Made by a program: the position numbers and the translations under genes. DNA of 55,868 nucleotides from a virus, in IMG/VR virus record IMGVR_UViG_3300036781_000517, positions 1 through 55,868 of that record; one strand, written 5' to 3'. Positions 16,221 through 24,553 of this stretch are shown in pieces. Within the stretch, counting starts at the first letter, position 1. Every line of letters starts with the position of its first letter. The notes beneath the pieces were generated by a model. The model saw only the letters and a program-made list of their open reading frames with translations, ran no database searches and was not told the origin of the DNA.

Positions 16221-16916
16221 CTACGAAGTTCCTGTGACGGTGATCGTGTTTGAATCTACGCCGTTGATGCGAATGAGCAGCGTGTGGGGGCTGGCAGTGT
16301 CTTCGATGCCGATGTCCACCATCGTCCCGATGTCGTAGGGCGTGTCGCCGAAATTGAGACTCGTCTCGCCTTCAGTGCCGGCGTCCAGAATGACTTCGCC
16401 GCGCGTGTAGCCGGTATCGCTGGTCCAGACGAGCGTGATCCGATCCGCTGACGGGTCGATCGTCATTCCGTCCTGCGGACTGGTCAGCGTGATGGAGGTG
16501 ATCGCTTCGATGAAGTTGACCGGCCCCGTCACTTTGATCTGGGCCTTGGTCATCATCTTGTCTTCGTTGGGCAGGTCGTCGGACAGGTCTTTAAGGAAGC
16601 CCGCGAACTTGAATCCCGCCGCATCGGGCATGGTGATGCGCCAGAAAGCCGGCACGCCGAGCAGCGCCTTCACCGCATCGCGATCCGATTGGATGTAGTT
16701 CGCCTCGTACTCGACCAAGCCGGGATCGATGAAGACGCCGGGGATGTACTCTTTGGTGTTGTTCGGCGAGAGATAGTGCGTGACGTCGACGTCCTTCACG
16801 GCCTGCTTGGGGGGATTGAGCTTCGTCAGCTCGAGCAGCGGGGTATAGGTCCCGTCTACGGAGTCGCTGTGGGCGAGGAATGTCCCGCGTCCGATGATGG
16901 CGGATGATGCGCTCAT
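16221..16916 (-). CDS. Tail tube protein, long paralog with C-terminal Ig-like domain
   Basis: A 231-residue paralog of the 15737-16171 gene. Residues 1-135 align with it (MSAS start, KDVDVTHYLSPNNTKEYIPG, EYEANY, LPNEDK). Residues 140-231 form a separate beta-sandwich-like domain (SITLTSPQDGMTIDPSADRI, ending in HTLLIRINGVDSNTITVTG), as in tail-tube proteins such as lambda gpV that carry an Ig-like domain on the outside of the tail. The two copies may mix in one tail, or one may have a special position. Start overlaps the previous stop (ATGA). Confidence 0.85.
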   Translation of the reverse strand: MSASSAIIGRGTFLAHSDSVDGTYTPLLELTKLNPPKQAVKDVDVTHYLSPNNTKEYIPGVFIDPGLVEYEANYIQSDRDAVKALLGVPAFWRITMPDAAGFKFAGFLKDLSDDLPNEDKMMTKAQIKVTGPVNFIEAITSITLTSPQDGMTIDPSADRITLVWTSDTGYTRGEVILDAGTEGETSLNFGDTPYDIGTMVDIGIEDTASPHTLLIRINGVDSNTITVTGTS

Positions 16917-17212
16917 TTCGTTTCCGGGTGGATTGGTACAATTGGGCGGTGAAGCAGCGCGACGAGATCAGCCACGTTCAAATCAGAAACCCCAAGGTCC
17001 GCCGCCAATGGGTTCCGATTCGGGAATGCGAGGTCCGCGAGCATCGAGACGAGCCGCTTGATCCCGCCGAGTCCAAGTACTTTCTGCCTCGGCGTTTTGA
17101 GGGGTTCTTCCGGGTAAAACGTCGGCTGGCGAATCGAATCCTTCAGTCGAGCAACGTTGACTGCCTGGTCTTTTTCCCCGAAGACGGAAGCGGATTGCAG
17201 GTGACGCTTCAC
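16913..17212 (-). CDS. Small protein in the tail operon (strand uncertain)
   Basis: A 99-residue frame starting with GTG at 17212. It overlaps the long tail-tube start by ATGA, the usual junction in this operon, which is the best argument for it. No good ribosome-binding site is visible. A competing plus-strand frame (16904-17263, possible GTG start at 16950 just after an extended -10 TGGTACAAT) covers the same bases. Only one is likely to be real. No function is recognised. Confidence 0.45.
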   Translation of the reverse strand: MKRHLQSASVFGEKDQAVNVARLKDSIRQPTFYPEEPLKTPRQKVLGLGGIKRLVSMLADLAFPNRNPLAADLGVSDLNVADLVALLHRPIVPIHPETK

Positions 17213-17308
17213 CTGTCGAAAGGAGGCCTTGTGGCAGAGGACGCAAACCCGCTCCCCCGGTAGCCGCGCCGACAGGACCAGGGCGTCCTGTTCGGGTTTG
17301 TCGCAAAA

Positions 17309-17719
17309 TCACAGCTCGTACCAGAGCCGGACGGATAGATCGGCTTCGTATCGCTGCCCGAGGTCCGGTCCGGCATCGCCGATGGGAACGGCACTCTCGG
17401 GGTTACCGGTGACGAACGCACCTTGCACGACGATCCCGCCCCAGGTCCCAGATTGATTGTCGAGTGCTTTGCGCACGGCGGTCGCCAGCGCTACGGCGTC
17501 GGCATAACTGCCGGCGACGCAGGCGATGTCGATCTCCGCGTCTGCCAGCCCGCTCGAACCGGTGTAGGACCGTGGGAAGTCCGCGCCGGTGGTGTCGTAT
17601 TCGACGTAGGGAATTGCCGGATTGGTCGGAGCCGAGCCAACCGGGTAGACGCGCGTCGCCACCAGGTCGGCGACCGCGCCGTTGCCTCTCAGTTGTGCAA
17701 AAATCGCCTTGCCGCTCAC
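17309..17719 (-). CDS. Tail completion/terminator-like protein
   Basis: A 136-residue protein of the type annotated as DUF3168 or tail completion. It has a start region on the pattern FAQLRGNGAVADLVATRVYP, a middle YVEYDTTG, and a beta-rich end on the pattern RYEADLSVRLWYE. Such proteins cap the head-proximal end of the tail. It starts with GTG overlapping the previous stop (GTGA) and follows the gp10-like gene as expected. Confidence 0.85.
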   Translation of the reverse strand: MSGKAIFAQLRGNGAVADLVATRVYPVGSAPTNPAIPYVEYDTTGADFPRSYTGSSGLADAEIDIACVAGSYADAVALATAVRKALDNQSGTWGGIVVQGAFVTGNPESAVPIGDAGPDLGQRYEADLSVRLWYEL

Positions 17720-18213
17720 GTCTTTGCCTCGGCTTGAATCTTGGCCCAGAGAAAGGCGACGGCGAGATCGGTGGCCTGCTGGGCCTTGGCGGCAAAGCCG
17801 CGCTGCATGAAATGCTGACCAGGGATGAACTTTCGACCCGCGGCGAGGCTCAGCTCGTGATACCGCCGCTTGGCGCCGGCGCCCTTGCCCTCCGCTCCCT
17901 TGGCCAGACGCTTCCCGGTGAAGTGGCCGCCCTCGACCCAATCCGTGTAGAACGCGCCGGACTTACTCTTTGCGGACGGGGTCGTGATCAGCACGGAGAC
18001 CTCGCCCTTCCTGCGCCGACCCGCGCGAATCTTGATTCCCCTCTGGAGCTTGCCGGTGCGATCCGGCGCTTCACGGACCTGTTCGGCCTGGATGATTTTC
18101 GCGCCGGTCTTGAGCGCATCCTTGGCGAACTGGCTGGCGACCTTCCGTTCGAGCTCGCGCAGTGCCCGATCGAGTTCGTTGACGCCTCGAACTTCAATCG
18201 CTTTAGCGGCCAT
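17716..18213 (-). CDS. HK97 gp10-like neck protein
   Basis: A 165-residue basic protein resembling the HK97 gp10 family: N-terminal GVNELDRALRELERKV, then a helix ending in GAKIIQAEQVREAP and a beta region. It is expected at the head-tail junction. The ATG overlaps the stop of the head-closure gene (ATGA). The frame is open further upstream, but that part is a shadow of the neighbour. Confidence 0.82.
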   Translation of the reverse strand: MAAKAIEVRGVNELDRALRELERKVASQFAKDALKTGAKIIQAEQVREAPDRTGKLQRGIKIRAGRRRKGEVSVLITTPSAKSKSGAFYTDWVEGGHFTGKRLAKGAEGKGAGAKRRYHELSLAAGRKFIPGQHFMQRGFAAKAQQATDLAVAFLWAKIQAEAKT

Positions 18214-18557
18214 CAGGCGGGCAATTCGGTTGCGAACACAGCGAGCGAGTGATTGCGCTCTTCGACGTTGAGGACAGTGTTGATGGAGAACGATCGATCG
18301 CCCCAGATGATCAGGTCCGTGGGCTTTACCGGCTGCGTCGAGTTGTAGCGCATCGTGATCTTGTGGCTGACGCTGGCGGCGAACGACTTGGCGTACTCCG
18401 CCTCGCGCCCACTCACGGGCTCGATCTTGCACCACGGCCGCGCGTAGGTGATCTGATTGGGGATCGGCGCACCGTATTCGTCCTGCGCGGATTCCGCCGC
18501 TTCGTTGCGCTGCAACTCGACGCGGTGGCGAAGTTCGCCGGCTTGGATGCGCTCCAT
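18213..18557 (-). CDS. Head closure / head-tail joining protein
   Basis: A 114-residue protein of the SPP1 gp16-like head-tail joining family. Diagnostic features are the start on the pattern LRHRVELQR, the middle on the pattern YARPWCKIEPVSGRE, and the strand-rich C-terminus with SFSINTVLNVEERN. It seals the connector beneath the portal and lies immediately before the gp10-like gene. Confidence 0.88.
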   Translation of the reverse strand: MERIQAGELRHRVELQRNEAAESAQDEYGAPIPNQITYARPWCKIEPVSGREAEYAKSFAASVSHKITMRYNSTQPVKPTDLIIWGDRSFSINTVLNVEERNHSLAVFATELPA

Positions 18558-20284
18558 CAGTCCTCAACGATGTGGAATTCCAGCACGCATGCCGCCGTGT
18601 GAGCGCGGGCGTATGGCGCGTTGGTCCCGAGCCGGCCCTGCATCGACTCTCCGGGCTTGAGTTTGCCGAACGGATAGAACGTGCCGGCGACCTGAATGCC
18701 GATCTCGATGTAGTTCGTCGCGTCGGTATTGAGCAGGGAGTAGACCCCGGCCGTCGAAAGATCGCCGACCGGAATCGCGACGCCTTCGCTGCCGGCGGCG
18801 ACGCTGAAGGCGCCCTCGGATGAGCGGTTTCCCGTCATGTCGATCGTCGTCGGGATTTTCCGGGAAATGCTCAGTGCCCCCTTGCTGACGGTGAGCTGCT
18901 GCAACATTGTGATTTCGCGTGCCATGCCGATTCCTTGTTCAACGAACCAGAGTCCGATCGCGCCGGCCGGACGAACGAACGTCCGGGCTTGCAGCTCGTC
19001 GGGAAGGGTCAAGTCCGCCGAGTCCACGCCCGGCGCGAAGGTGATGCGGTAGACCCGCCAATGACCGGCGGGACCGACGCAAAGGGCGCCGCTCACGAGC
19101 GCCGATGCGTCGAAGAGGACAGTTGTTTTCGTCAGCGGCCGGACAGACGTCGCAGATCGGGCCAACCACTGGTACTCGGCGAGCAGATCGCTCATCACGC
19201 CGTCGTCGCCCGCGCCTTTCGCCGTGCTGAGGGCGTCGGTCGGTGGATTGAAGTAAAGAAAATTCGTCGTCCCACACGTCAGAAGCAGGTGGTAGAGCAG
19301 CTCCTGGTAGTAGTCCGTGTCGTGCAGGACCTCGTTAAATCTGATGTCCTTGTACGCTCGATATTGCACCCAAGGCAGAATCGGAACGCTACTGGCCCGG
19401 ACCAGCGCCCGCATGTTGCTGATCTGCCAGCCCAGCGTCGCCATCGGGTTGGTCCATACTGGCGTCCCAACCTCACGGCTGTGGGGAGGTCTGCCCAGAG
19501 GGTAAAACACGACGCCCCCGAGATTGGTGTATGTCGCGGGCGACTGATGCGTGCCGGGTACGTCGTAGCCAATAGTTTCCCACCCGTTGTAATCGACCAG
19601 AGGGTCGGACTCTGGCGCGATGATGTAGGCGCCGCTGTCGTCACCGCCGAATTGCGAGTAACCCGCGTCGGGGAAAACACTGACGAGGCTGTCATAGATC
19701 GCGGCCCGCAACGCCTGCCCGAGCAGATGCGTCATTACCGCGTTCCATCGCTTGGCTTCGAGGTCGCTTCCGGGTGGGACCTCGCGATCGACCACGACGC
19801 CGTCGTACAGTGCTCGGGCCGACGGCGAGCCCTCGGCGAAGCGAGGGTCCGCAGCGATCGCCTCGTATTGTGGATTGCCGCCTGTTACCGAAATTACAAA
19901 GTCGGACAGGTTGAAGCCGGCTTGCTCAATATCTGTAACGACAAAATCAATCGTCGCTCCGGCGTCTTTCACAGCCTGGAGCAGCGGGACGAGCCACGCC
20001 TGTACTGCGGCGGTGCCGGTCGGAAACCACGGGCTGATAAAATCTACAAAGTCGCCGTCGGCGTCCTTGCACCGATCCTCCGTGTGCCCGAGCAGCAGCG
20101 TGTGGAAGTCCGAAAGGACGATCACCCGCTTGCCGATCGGCATCGTCAGGAGCTGGGTCGCAACGTTGCCAGGGTCATCCGCCACATGCACGAACGGCAT
20201 CGTGACGACGTGATCCAGACCGCTCGCTGTCGGCGTCAGCGTGTCGGCGGTGAAGGCGAAGGCGGTGTAGCCGGAGATCACCAC
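18557..20284 (-). CDS. Large putative glycosidase-like virion protein
   Basis: A 575-residue protein inserted between the head-tail connector and head-closure genes, where most siphophages have nothing of this size. The first 350 residues have alternating hydrophobic strands and helices with acidic strand ends (KRVIVLSDFHTLL, TIDFVVTDIEQAGF) that suggest a TIM-barrel such as a glycoside hydrolase. The last 90 residues form a beta domain (YSLLNTDATNYIEIGI, then KLKPGESMQGRL) like small virion-surface modules. No family is proven. It could decorate the neck or head, or bind or cleave surface sugars. Overlaps its upstream neighbour by seven bases. Confidence 0.75.
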   Translation of the reverse strand: MVISGYTAFAFTADTLTPTASGLDHVVTMPFVHVADDPGNVATQLLTMPIGKRVIVLSDFHTLLLGHTEDRCKDADGDFVDFISPWFPTGTAAVQAWLVPLLQAVKDAGATIDFVVTDIEQAGFNLSDFVISVTGGNPQYEAIAADPRFAEGSPSARALYDGVVVDREVPPGSDLEAKRWNAVMTHLLGQALRAAIYDSLVSVFPDAGYSQFGGDDSGAYIIAPESDPLVDYNGWETIGYDVPGTHQSPATYTNLGGVVFYPLGRPPHSREVGTPVWTNPMATLGWQISNMRALVRASSVPILPWVQYRAYKDIRFNEVLHDTDYYQELLYHLLLTCGTTNFLYFNPPTDALSTAKGAGDDGVMSDLLAEYQWLARSATSVRPLTKTTVLFDASALVSGALCVGPAGHWRVYRITFAPGVDSADLTLPDELQARTFVRPAGAIGLWFVEQGIGMAREITMLQQLTVSKGALSISRKIPTTIDMTGNRSSEGAFSVAAGSEGVAIPVGDLSTAGVYSLLNTDATNYIEIGIQVAGTFYPFGKLKPGESMQGRLGTNAPYARAHTAACVLEFHIVED

Positions 20285-20949
20285 TGCACCGGGACACTGA
20301 AGGAATCCACGAGCGAGCTAAACGCCAGGGCAATCTCATCGCCGATGGAGCCGACGGCGTTGCGGTTGTCGTACCAGGACCCGATCAGCAGTTTGATCGC
20401 GTGCTTGGCGGCCGCCGGCACCAGGTCAGCGGATGGGTATCCGGCGGTGAAGCAGATCTGCACGGCGTTGGGCCGGAACTGAGCCGACGGCCAGGACGCC
20501 CCCGACGAAGGCGCAATCCGCGGCGGCTCGGAGTCGCCGTCGGCGATGTACGCCGAGGGATCCAGCGTTTGCAGCACCCCGTTGACGTCATAGTAGGAAA
20601 AGGACGTCACCGCGATCAGGGGCGAGCGCGGCAAAAGGATCCCCCACGCCGTCGGGTCCAGCGGCCAGACGTTGTTGATCACCGGCGTGACAACGTTGGG
20701 GTTGCCCGGCGCGAACTGAGTGTTGGGCAGCAACGGGAATCGGTCCAGCGACAGCCGGTAGGTCGCCTCCATCAAGGCCCGGCCCGACTGGGCAACGACC
20801 AGCTCGCGGGCGGTGGAGATCAGGCCCGAGATCAGATCGTTGTCGTAGTCCCCATCGATGCGGAGGTGCTGCTGGGCCTCTATCACCGACACCGGCTCGG
20901 ACGCCGGTGGGGTGAGGATCTTGGTGGCAAAGTGGGACTGCGTCGGCAT
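20278..20949 (-). CDS. Head-tail connector protein (gp6-like)
   Basis: A 223-residue protein of the HK97 gp6 / phiE125 gp8 connector family. It shows the usual beginning (SEPVSVIEAQQHLRIDG, then DLISGLISTARELV), a TYRLSLDRFP-like strand, and the C-terminal helix (VPAAAKHAIKLLIGSWYDNR). It forms a ring under the portal. It precedes head-closure and gp10-like genes in the same operon. Confidence 0.9.
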   Translation of the reverse strand: MPTQSHFATKILTPPASEPVSVIEAQQHLRIDGDYDNDLISGLISTARELVVAQSGRALMEATYRLSLDRFPLLPNTQFAPGNPNVVTPVINNVWPLDPTAWGILLPRSPLIAVTSFSYYDVNGVLQTLDPSAYIADGDSEPPRIAPSSGASWPSAQFRPNAVQICFTAGYPSADLVPAAAKHAIKLLIGSWYDNRNAVGSIGDEIALAFSSLVDSFSVPVQW

Positions 20950-21053
20950 GAACTACCTTGCTACCATTCCGGCCAACCTGCCACTTTGGCACCCTCGGCC
21001 GCCACCCTCGTTTTTCGCACGCGAACGCGGCCCCCGGACGGCTCGCCTTTCGC

Positions 21054-21305
21054 CTAGGATCGCGTTTGCGGCGTTTGCCCGCCCGCGGACATCCTCACAC
21101 TCGTTTCAGGATGCGCCAATCGCCCTGAGGGCCATTGCCGGCCAACGGTACTGGCCGCGACGCCCCCCCCCCCTTCGCAGTTCAGACCGGCCCGCATACT
21201 CAGGTACGCGTCCGGCGGAATCCTGAACTCCCCGAATTTGTGGGGCTCCGGCTCCGGCGGCTCCGGCGCCGGCGCGACGGGCTGGCCATTGCTGTCCAGG
21301 ATCAT
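21054..21305 (-). CDS. Small Pro/Glu-rich protein with G-tract-dependent C-terminus
   Basis: An 83-residue protein starting at the ATG that overlaps the previous stop (TGATG). It begins MILDSNGQPVAP, has a Pro-Glu repeat (PAPEPPEPEPH) and then a short folded-looking segment on the pattern FRIPPDAYLSMRAG. The codons after residue 43 lie in an 11-base G run (21163-21173), which encodes Gly4. One base more or fewer would give different C-termini (about 65 residues in either case). Which form is real cannot be decided from one sequence. Confidence 0.6.
   Translation of the reverse strand: MILDSNGQPVAPAPEPPEPEPHKFGEFRIPPDAYLSMRAGLNCEGGGGVAASTVGRQWPSGRLAHPETSVRMSAGGQTPQTRS
21163..21173 (-). repeat. 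Poly-G tract (11 C on the plus strand)
   Basis: Eleven C on the plus strand, that is 11 G in the coding direction of the 21054-21305 gene, in the middle of its second half. Ten, eleven and twelve G give three different open C-termini of about 19-36 residues after the glycines. Confidence 0.9.
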
Positions 21306-22222
21306 CAGATCGTGGAGGCCGTTCCGGCGGTAACACCGGCGGCCGCCGAGTAGGTGTTGCCGGCCACGAACCCCGCCGCGGCTGTGATCGGGGTCGTGCC
21401 GCTGGGCACGTTGATGCGGTTGTTGACGATGAATGGGGTTGATGCCGCGTTCACAGAGATCGCCAGCGTCCCCGTCGCGATCACGAAGCGGTTGCTGTCG
21501 ATTAACCCCCGCAAGTTCGCGGTGGCGTTGAGGATGGCCTGAGTCATCTTCCCGGTGAAGTAGCACTCTCGGATGATGTAATCGACGCCGACCTCGTGCT
21601 TGATGCACGCGGTGACGGTGGCCGTCGAGGTTGCCGGACCGAGGAAGCGGCACCGCTCGATGCGGAGCCGATCGGCCGTCGCGGCGGTGAGGATCCCCAG
21701 GACCGGAGCACTGGTGCCATCGGAGATGATGAAGTCGCAGTCCTGGATGGCCACGTCGGCGCCGGTGATGCTGATGGCGGCGACGATGGCGGTGATGCCG
21801 GTCAGGTTGAACACCACGTTGGCCACCAGCACGTTGGCGGCACTGAAGATCGCCTGAGCCGCGGTGGAAGTGGAGAAGGTGAGCGTGGGCCGCTTGGCGC
21901 CATTGCCCAGGCCAAAGATCGAGACGCCGGCGACGGCCACGGTCAGCCCGGCGGCGGCAACAACGGACTCCGCATGGCCGGGCATAAGAAAGACGCGATC
22001 GCCCTTGTCGGCGGTGCACAGGGCCAAGGCCTGCGTCAGCGTCGCAACGGGAGAGGCGAAGGAGAGGCCATCATTGCTGGCGGATCCGGCGACGGAGGAA
22101 ACAAAGAAATCCGTCCCGGGTGCGAGCCCGCGCACGGCGCCCTGGACGAGCAGCGTGCCGCTGGGGGCAATCACCTGGGTGTTGCCATCAAGGTTGTAGA
22201 CCTTGGTGTTGGGAAAGTTCAC
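21305..22222 (-). CDS. Parallel beta-helix-like virion protein
   Basis: A 305-residue protein, poor in charge and rich in Ala, Thr, Val and Ile, with repeating short strands of the right-handed parallel beta-helix type (e.g. VSIFGLGNGAK, VAIQDCDFIISDG, LRIERCRFLG, YIIRECYFTG). The alternating I/V with N or D turns is typical of pectate-lyase-like coils. It lies in the head gene cluster after the capsid, so a head fibre or decoration is likely; an enzyme is less so. Confidence 0.8.
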   Translation of the reverse strand: MNFPNTKVYNLDGNTQVIAPSGTLLVQGAVRGLAPGTDFFVSSVAGSASNDGLSFASPVATLTQALALCTADKGDRVFLMPGHAESVVAAAGLTVAVAGVSIFGLGNGAKRPTLTFSTSTAAQAIFSAANVLVANVVFNLTGITAIVAAISITGADVAIQDCDFIISDGTSAPVLGILTAATADRLRIERCRFLGPATSTATVTACIKHEVGVDYIIRECYFTGKMTQAILNATANLRGLIDSNRFVIATGTLAISVNAASTPFIVNNRINVPSGTTPITAAAGFVAGNTYSAAAGVTAGTASTI

Positions 22223-22449
22223 GGTGGCTCCTGTTGAGGTTTGAGGGAATCAAGCCCGACGGACGATCGCCGCCCGCGGCGGGTGTCGCTGAGAAACGCC
22301 TGGGGCGCGACGCACGCATAGACGATCAAAATCGTCCACGCGATCGCCGATTTCACCAGCGAGACAAACAGCATCAAGGTAAGCGGCGCGGAAGCGCGTC
22401 TCCGACGAGGGCGGCTACTTCTTGGCCGGTTCGGTCTTCTCTTCGACAA
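22219..22449 (-). CDS. Small basic membrane protein
   Basis: A 76-residue frame with an Arg-rich start (RRPNRPRSSRPRRRR) and one hydrophobic helix (LTLMLFVSLVKSAIAWTILIVY). It overlaps the next gene by ATGA and the previous one by 35 bases. The gene is plausible from these junctions, but it has no recognised family. Confidence 0.5.
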   Translation of the reverse strand: MSKRRPNRPRSSRPRRRRASAPLTLMLFVSLVKSAIAWTILIVYACVAPQAFLSDTRRGRRSSVGLDSLKPQQEPP

Positions 22450-22570
22450 CGAGCGTGGCGTTGCCGTTGGCGATATGCCGCTCGGCTTCCGCCTTGGGAA
22501 GGTCGAGGATGTCGCCGGGCTTCCAGGAACGGGCTTCGCTCGCGAGCGAGGTGGTCAGTTGGATCTTCAA
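22415..22570 (-). CDS. Very small phage protein with TTG start
   Basis: A 51-residue protein starting with TTG six bases after a CCGGAG site. Its pattern (KIQLTTSLASEARSWKPGDI, then LPKAEAERHIANGNA) is that of a widespread class of tiny phage proteins encoded next to capsid or connector genes, in which a short strand-turn-helix ends in an Ile or Leu-ala-Gly-x-Ala loop. Function is unknown. Confidence 0.75.
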   Translation of the reverse strand: MKIQLTTSLASEARSWKPGDILDLPKAEAERHIANGNATLVVEEKTEPAKK

Positions 22571-22650
22571 GGGATGCTCCGGAAAGAGATAAGTAAAAAA
22601 CAGCGGGGCGATCGCCCCACGTCGGCCGTGGCGATGAGGACCGCCGATGC

Positions 22651-23079
22651 TTACGCCGTGCCGGCGATGGGGTCCTTGAGGAAGACGCCGGTGACCAGGC
22701 TGACGAAGTTGGTCAGCGGCAGCGGAGCCTTGCCGTTCCAGCGGATCACCCAGACGACCGAGATGGTGCTCGTCGCGCCGGCGCGGACCGCGGAGAGCCC
22801 GAGATAACGAAGGGTGGGGCGTTCGACGGCGATGACGATCGCGCCGTTGTCGGCAATGGGGGTGATCTTGGAGCCGGCCAGGTCCGCGATCGTGCCCAGG
22901 GCCGAATCGGTGTCCTGCCCGAGCTTGACGTAGTTGCCGGCGTTGAAGCTGCCCAGGCTCAGCAGGATCAGGCAGTTGTCGTATTCCGCCATGTCGATCG
23001 AGGTGAACGCGATCGTGCTGGTGCCAGTCGCCGTGGCGTTGGCGAGCTTGTCGATTTTCACGTCAGTGTGGAGATTCAC
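22651..23079 (-). CDS. Probable head decoration or capsid-associated protein
   Basis: A 142-residue beta-rich protein that starts with GTG behind an AAAGGA site. It is the first complete gene after the major capsid protein and is separated from it by a strong hairpin. Size, composition and position suggest a capsid decoration or stabilising protein. I recognise no family. Confidence 0.7.
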   Translation of the reverse strand: MNLHTDVKIDKLANATATGTSTIAFTSIDMAEYDNCLILLSLGSFNAGNYVKLGQDTDSALGTIADLAGSKITPIADNGAIVIAVERPTLRYLGLSAVRAGATSTISVVWVIRWNGKAPLPLTNFVSLVTGVFLKDPIAGTA

Positions 23080-23117
23080 GGGAAATCCTTTCGGAGAGGA
23101 GTCATTCGGATGAAGAG

Positions 23118-23153
23118 ACGAGCGCCCGCTGCGTCGCCGCAGCGGGCGCTCGT
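23118..23153 (-). terminator. Strong hairpin after the capsid gene
   Basis: A perfect 15-bp stem (ACGAGCGCCCGCTGC with its complement) around a six-base loop, between the capsid stop and the next start. No U run follows on the minus strand, so it may be a partial terminator or an RNA-stabilising structure that raises capsid mRNA over downstream genes. Confidence 0.65.
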
Positions 23154-23227
23154 GCGATCGGTTTGAAGGGGCAAAGGGGAGTCCGGTACCGCCTCGTCTT
23201 TTTTGACGATCACGGCCGACAGGATGG

Positions 23228-24553
23228 CTACGGGTGGACCAGGTAGCGGACCGGGTGCTGCCCGGAATCAATCAGGTTCCCGTCGAAGCGCTGGTAGAGC
23301 ATGAACCCGATCTGCAGCTTGTCCATGAACCGCTCGCCGAAGCGCACCATCTGAGCCTGGCGAACGCGGCGGATCTTGTACTTGCTCAGATCGCCGAAAG
23401 TCACCGTCTTCTGTCCGGTGGCGACGCTGGGCATGTCCTGGTTGATCACGTACGGGAAGCCGTCGACGGTGTCGGGGCGGCGGTTCTGAACGCCTTCGGC
23501 GGTGCCGCCCGCGATCCAGAGGGGCCGGCCGTTTCCGTCGGTCAGCTTCTTGAGCAGCTTGAGGGTGCTGTCGTTGTACATGAACTTCGCGTTGGGCCGG
23601 TAGGCCGGATCAACGCTGTGCTCCAGGTCGAGCAGTTCGTTGTACGCGATCGCCGAGGTGCTGGCGGCGATGACGCCGGAAGTGGCGGCGACCAGGAGGC
23701 CGGTCATGTCGTTCGTGCCGGTGCCGACGGTGGCCAGGTTGTTGACCCGACGGCCCAGTCGGGTGCGGGCCGCATCCGACAGGAAGGTCTCGGGATCGAA
23801 GGCGCTGTCCTGCAGGAGCTGAACGGGAACGAGGATGATCCCCGAGTCCTTCATGTAGGCGCGCAGGGTGATCACGCCGAAGCTGGGATCCTGCGTCTCC
23901 GTCGCAGCGGCGTTCTCCGCGAGGTTCTCGCCGCTGTTGGCGGTGTCGTTGAAGGTCGGCCAGGGAAGGTCGTTGCCCTGATCGGTGTCCACGAAGCTGG
24001 CGTTTTCCAGCATGCCGCCGTACGCCTTGAGGGCGATGTCCAGGGTGTATTGAAATCCCTGGGGCACGGTATAGGCGCCAGCCGAACCCGTCGAAGCGGA
24101 CAGGGCTCGCAGTTCGAGCTCCTTGGGATCGTTGGGGTTGGTGACGTACAGCGACGTGGACAGGAGCGAGCGTTGTTCCTGGGTGAGGCCATTGTCTCCG
24201 GCGGTCATCCACTGGCGATAGACGCCGCGGTATTCCCGGTCCTTGGCCTTGCGGTCTTCGTCGGTGGTGGTGGCGCCCCCTTCACGGGTGACGTCCTCCC
24301 GGCCGGCGGGGCGCGGGTCGGAGCGGATCTCGCTCATTTGCTTCTCGACGCCAAGCTGCTTCTCGAAGCGGCCGATCTCCGCCAGCATGGCGTCGCCGTC
24401 GGTGTGGCGCTTCTCGAACTCCTGCGTCTCCTCGGGGGTGAGGGAGCGTTTCTCGACGGACCGGGCCGCGGCGGCGGTCAGGATGGCGCCGGCGGCGTCG
24501 AGGGTCCGCTTGCGCTCTTCGATCTTGTCCTTGAGCATCTGTCGCAGTGACAT
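23228..24553 (-). CDS. Major capsid protein, HK97 fold
   Basis: A 441-residue HK97 gp5-like protein. The first 115 residues form the charged coiled-coil delta domain that acts as internal scaffold (MLKDKIEERKRTLDAAG). The mature part begins near residue 145 and shows the E-loop and P-domain features (ASTGSAGAYTVPQGF, DLPWPTFNDTAN, then FMYNDSTLKLLKKLTDGNG, IRRVRQAQMVRFGERF). The matching prohead protease lies just upstream and should remove the delta domain. A GAGAA site precedes the ATG. Confidence 0.93.
   Translation of the reverse strand: MSLRQMLKDKIEERKRTLDAAGAILTAAAARSVEKRSLTPEETQEFEKRHTDGDAMLAEIGRFEKQLGVEKQMSEIRSDPRPAGREDVTREGGATTTDEDRKAKDREYRGVYRQWMTAGDNGLTQEQRSLLSTSLYVTNPNDPKELELRALSASTGSAGAYTVPQGFQYTLDIALKAYGGMLENASFVDTDQGNDLPWPTFNDTANSGENLAENAAATETQDPSFGVITLRAYMKDSGIILVPVQLLQDSAFDPETFLSDAARTRLGRRVNNLATVGTGTNDMTGLLVAATSGVIAASTSAIAYNELLDLEHSVDPAYRPNAKFMYNDSTLKLLKKLTDGNGRPLWIAGGTAEGVQNRRPDTVDGFPYVINQDMPSVATGQKTVTFGDLSKYKIRRVRQAQMVRFGERFMDKLQIGFMLYQRFDGNLIDSGQHPVRYLVHP

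Noticed and set aside
18935-20482. 515-codon open frame on the plus strand
   Set aside because: Antisense to the 575-residue protein gene and its neighbour; Arg-rich nonsense sequence.
23234-24550. 438-codon open frame on the plus strand
   Set aside because: Exact antisense shadow of the major capsid gene.
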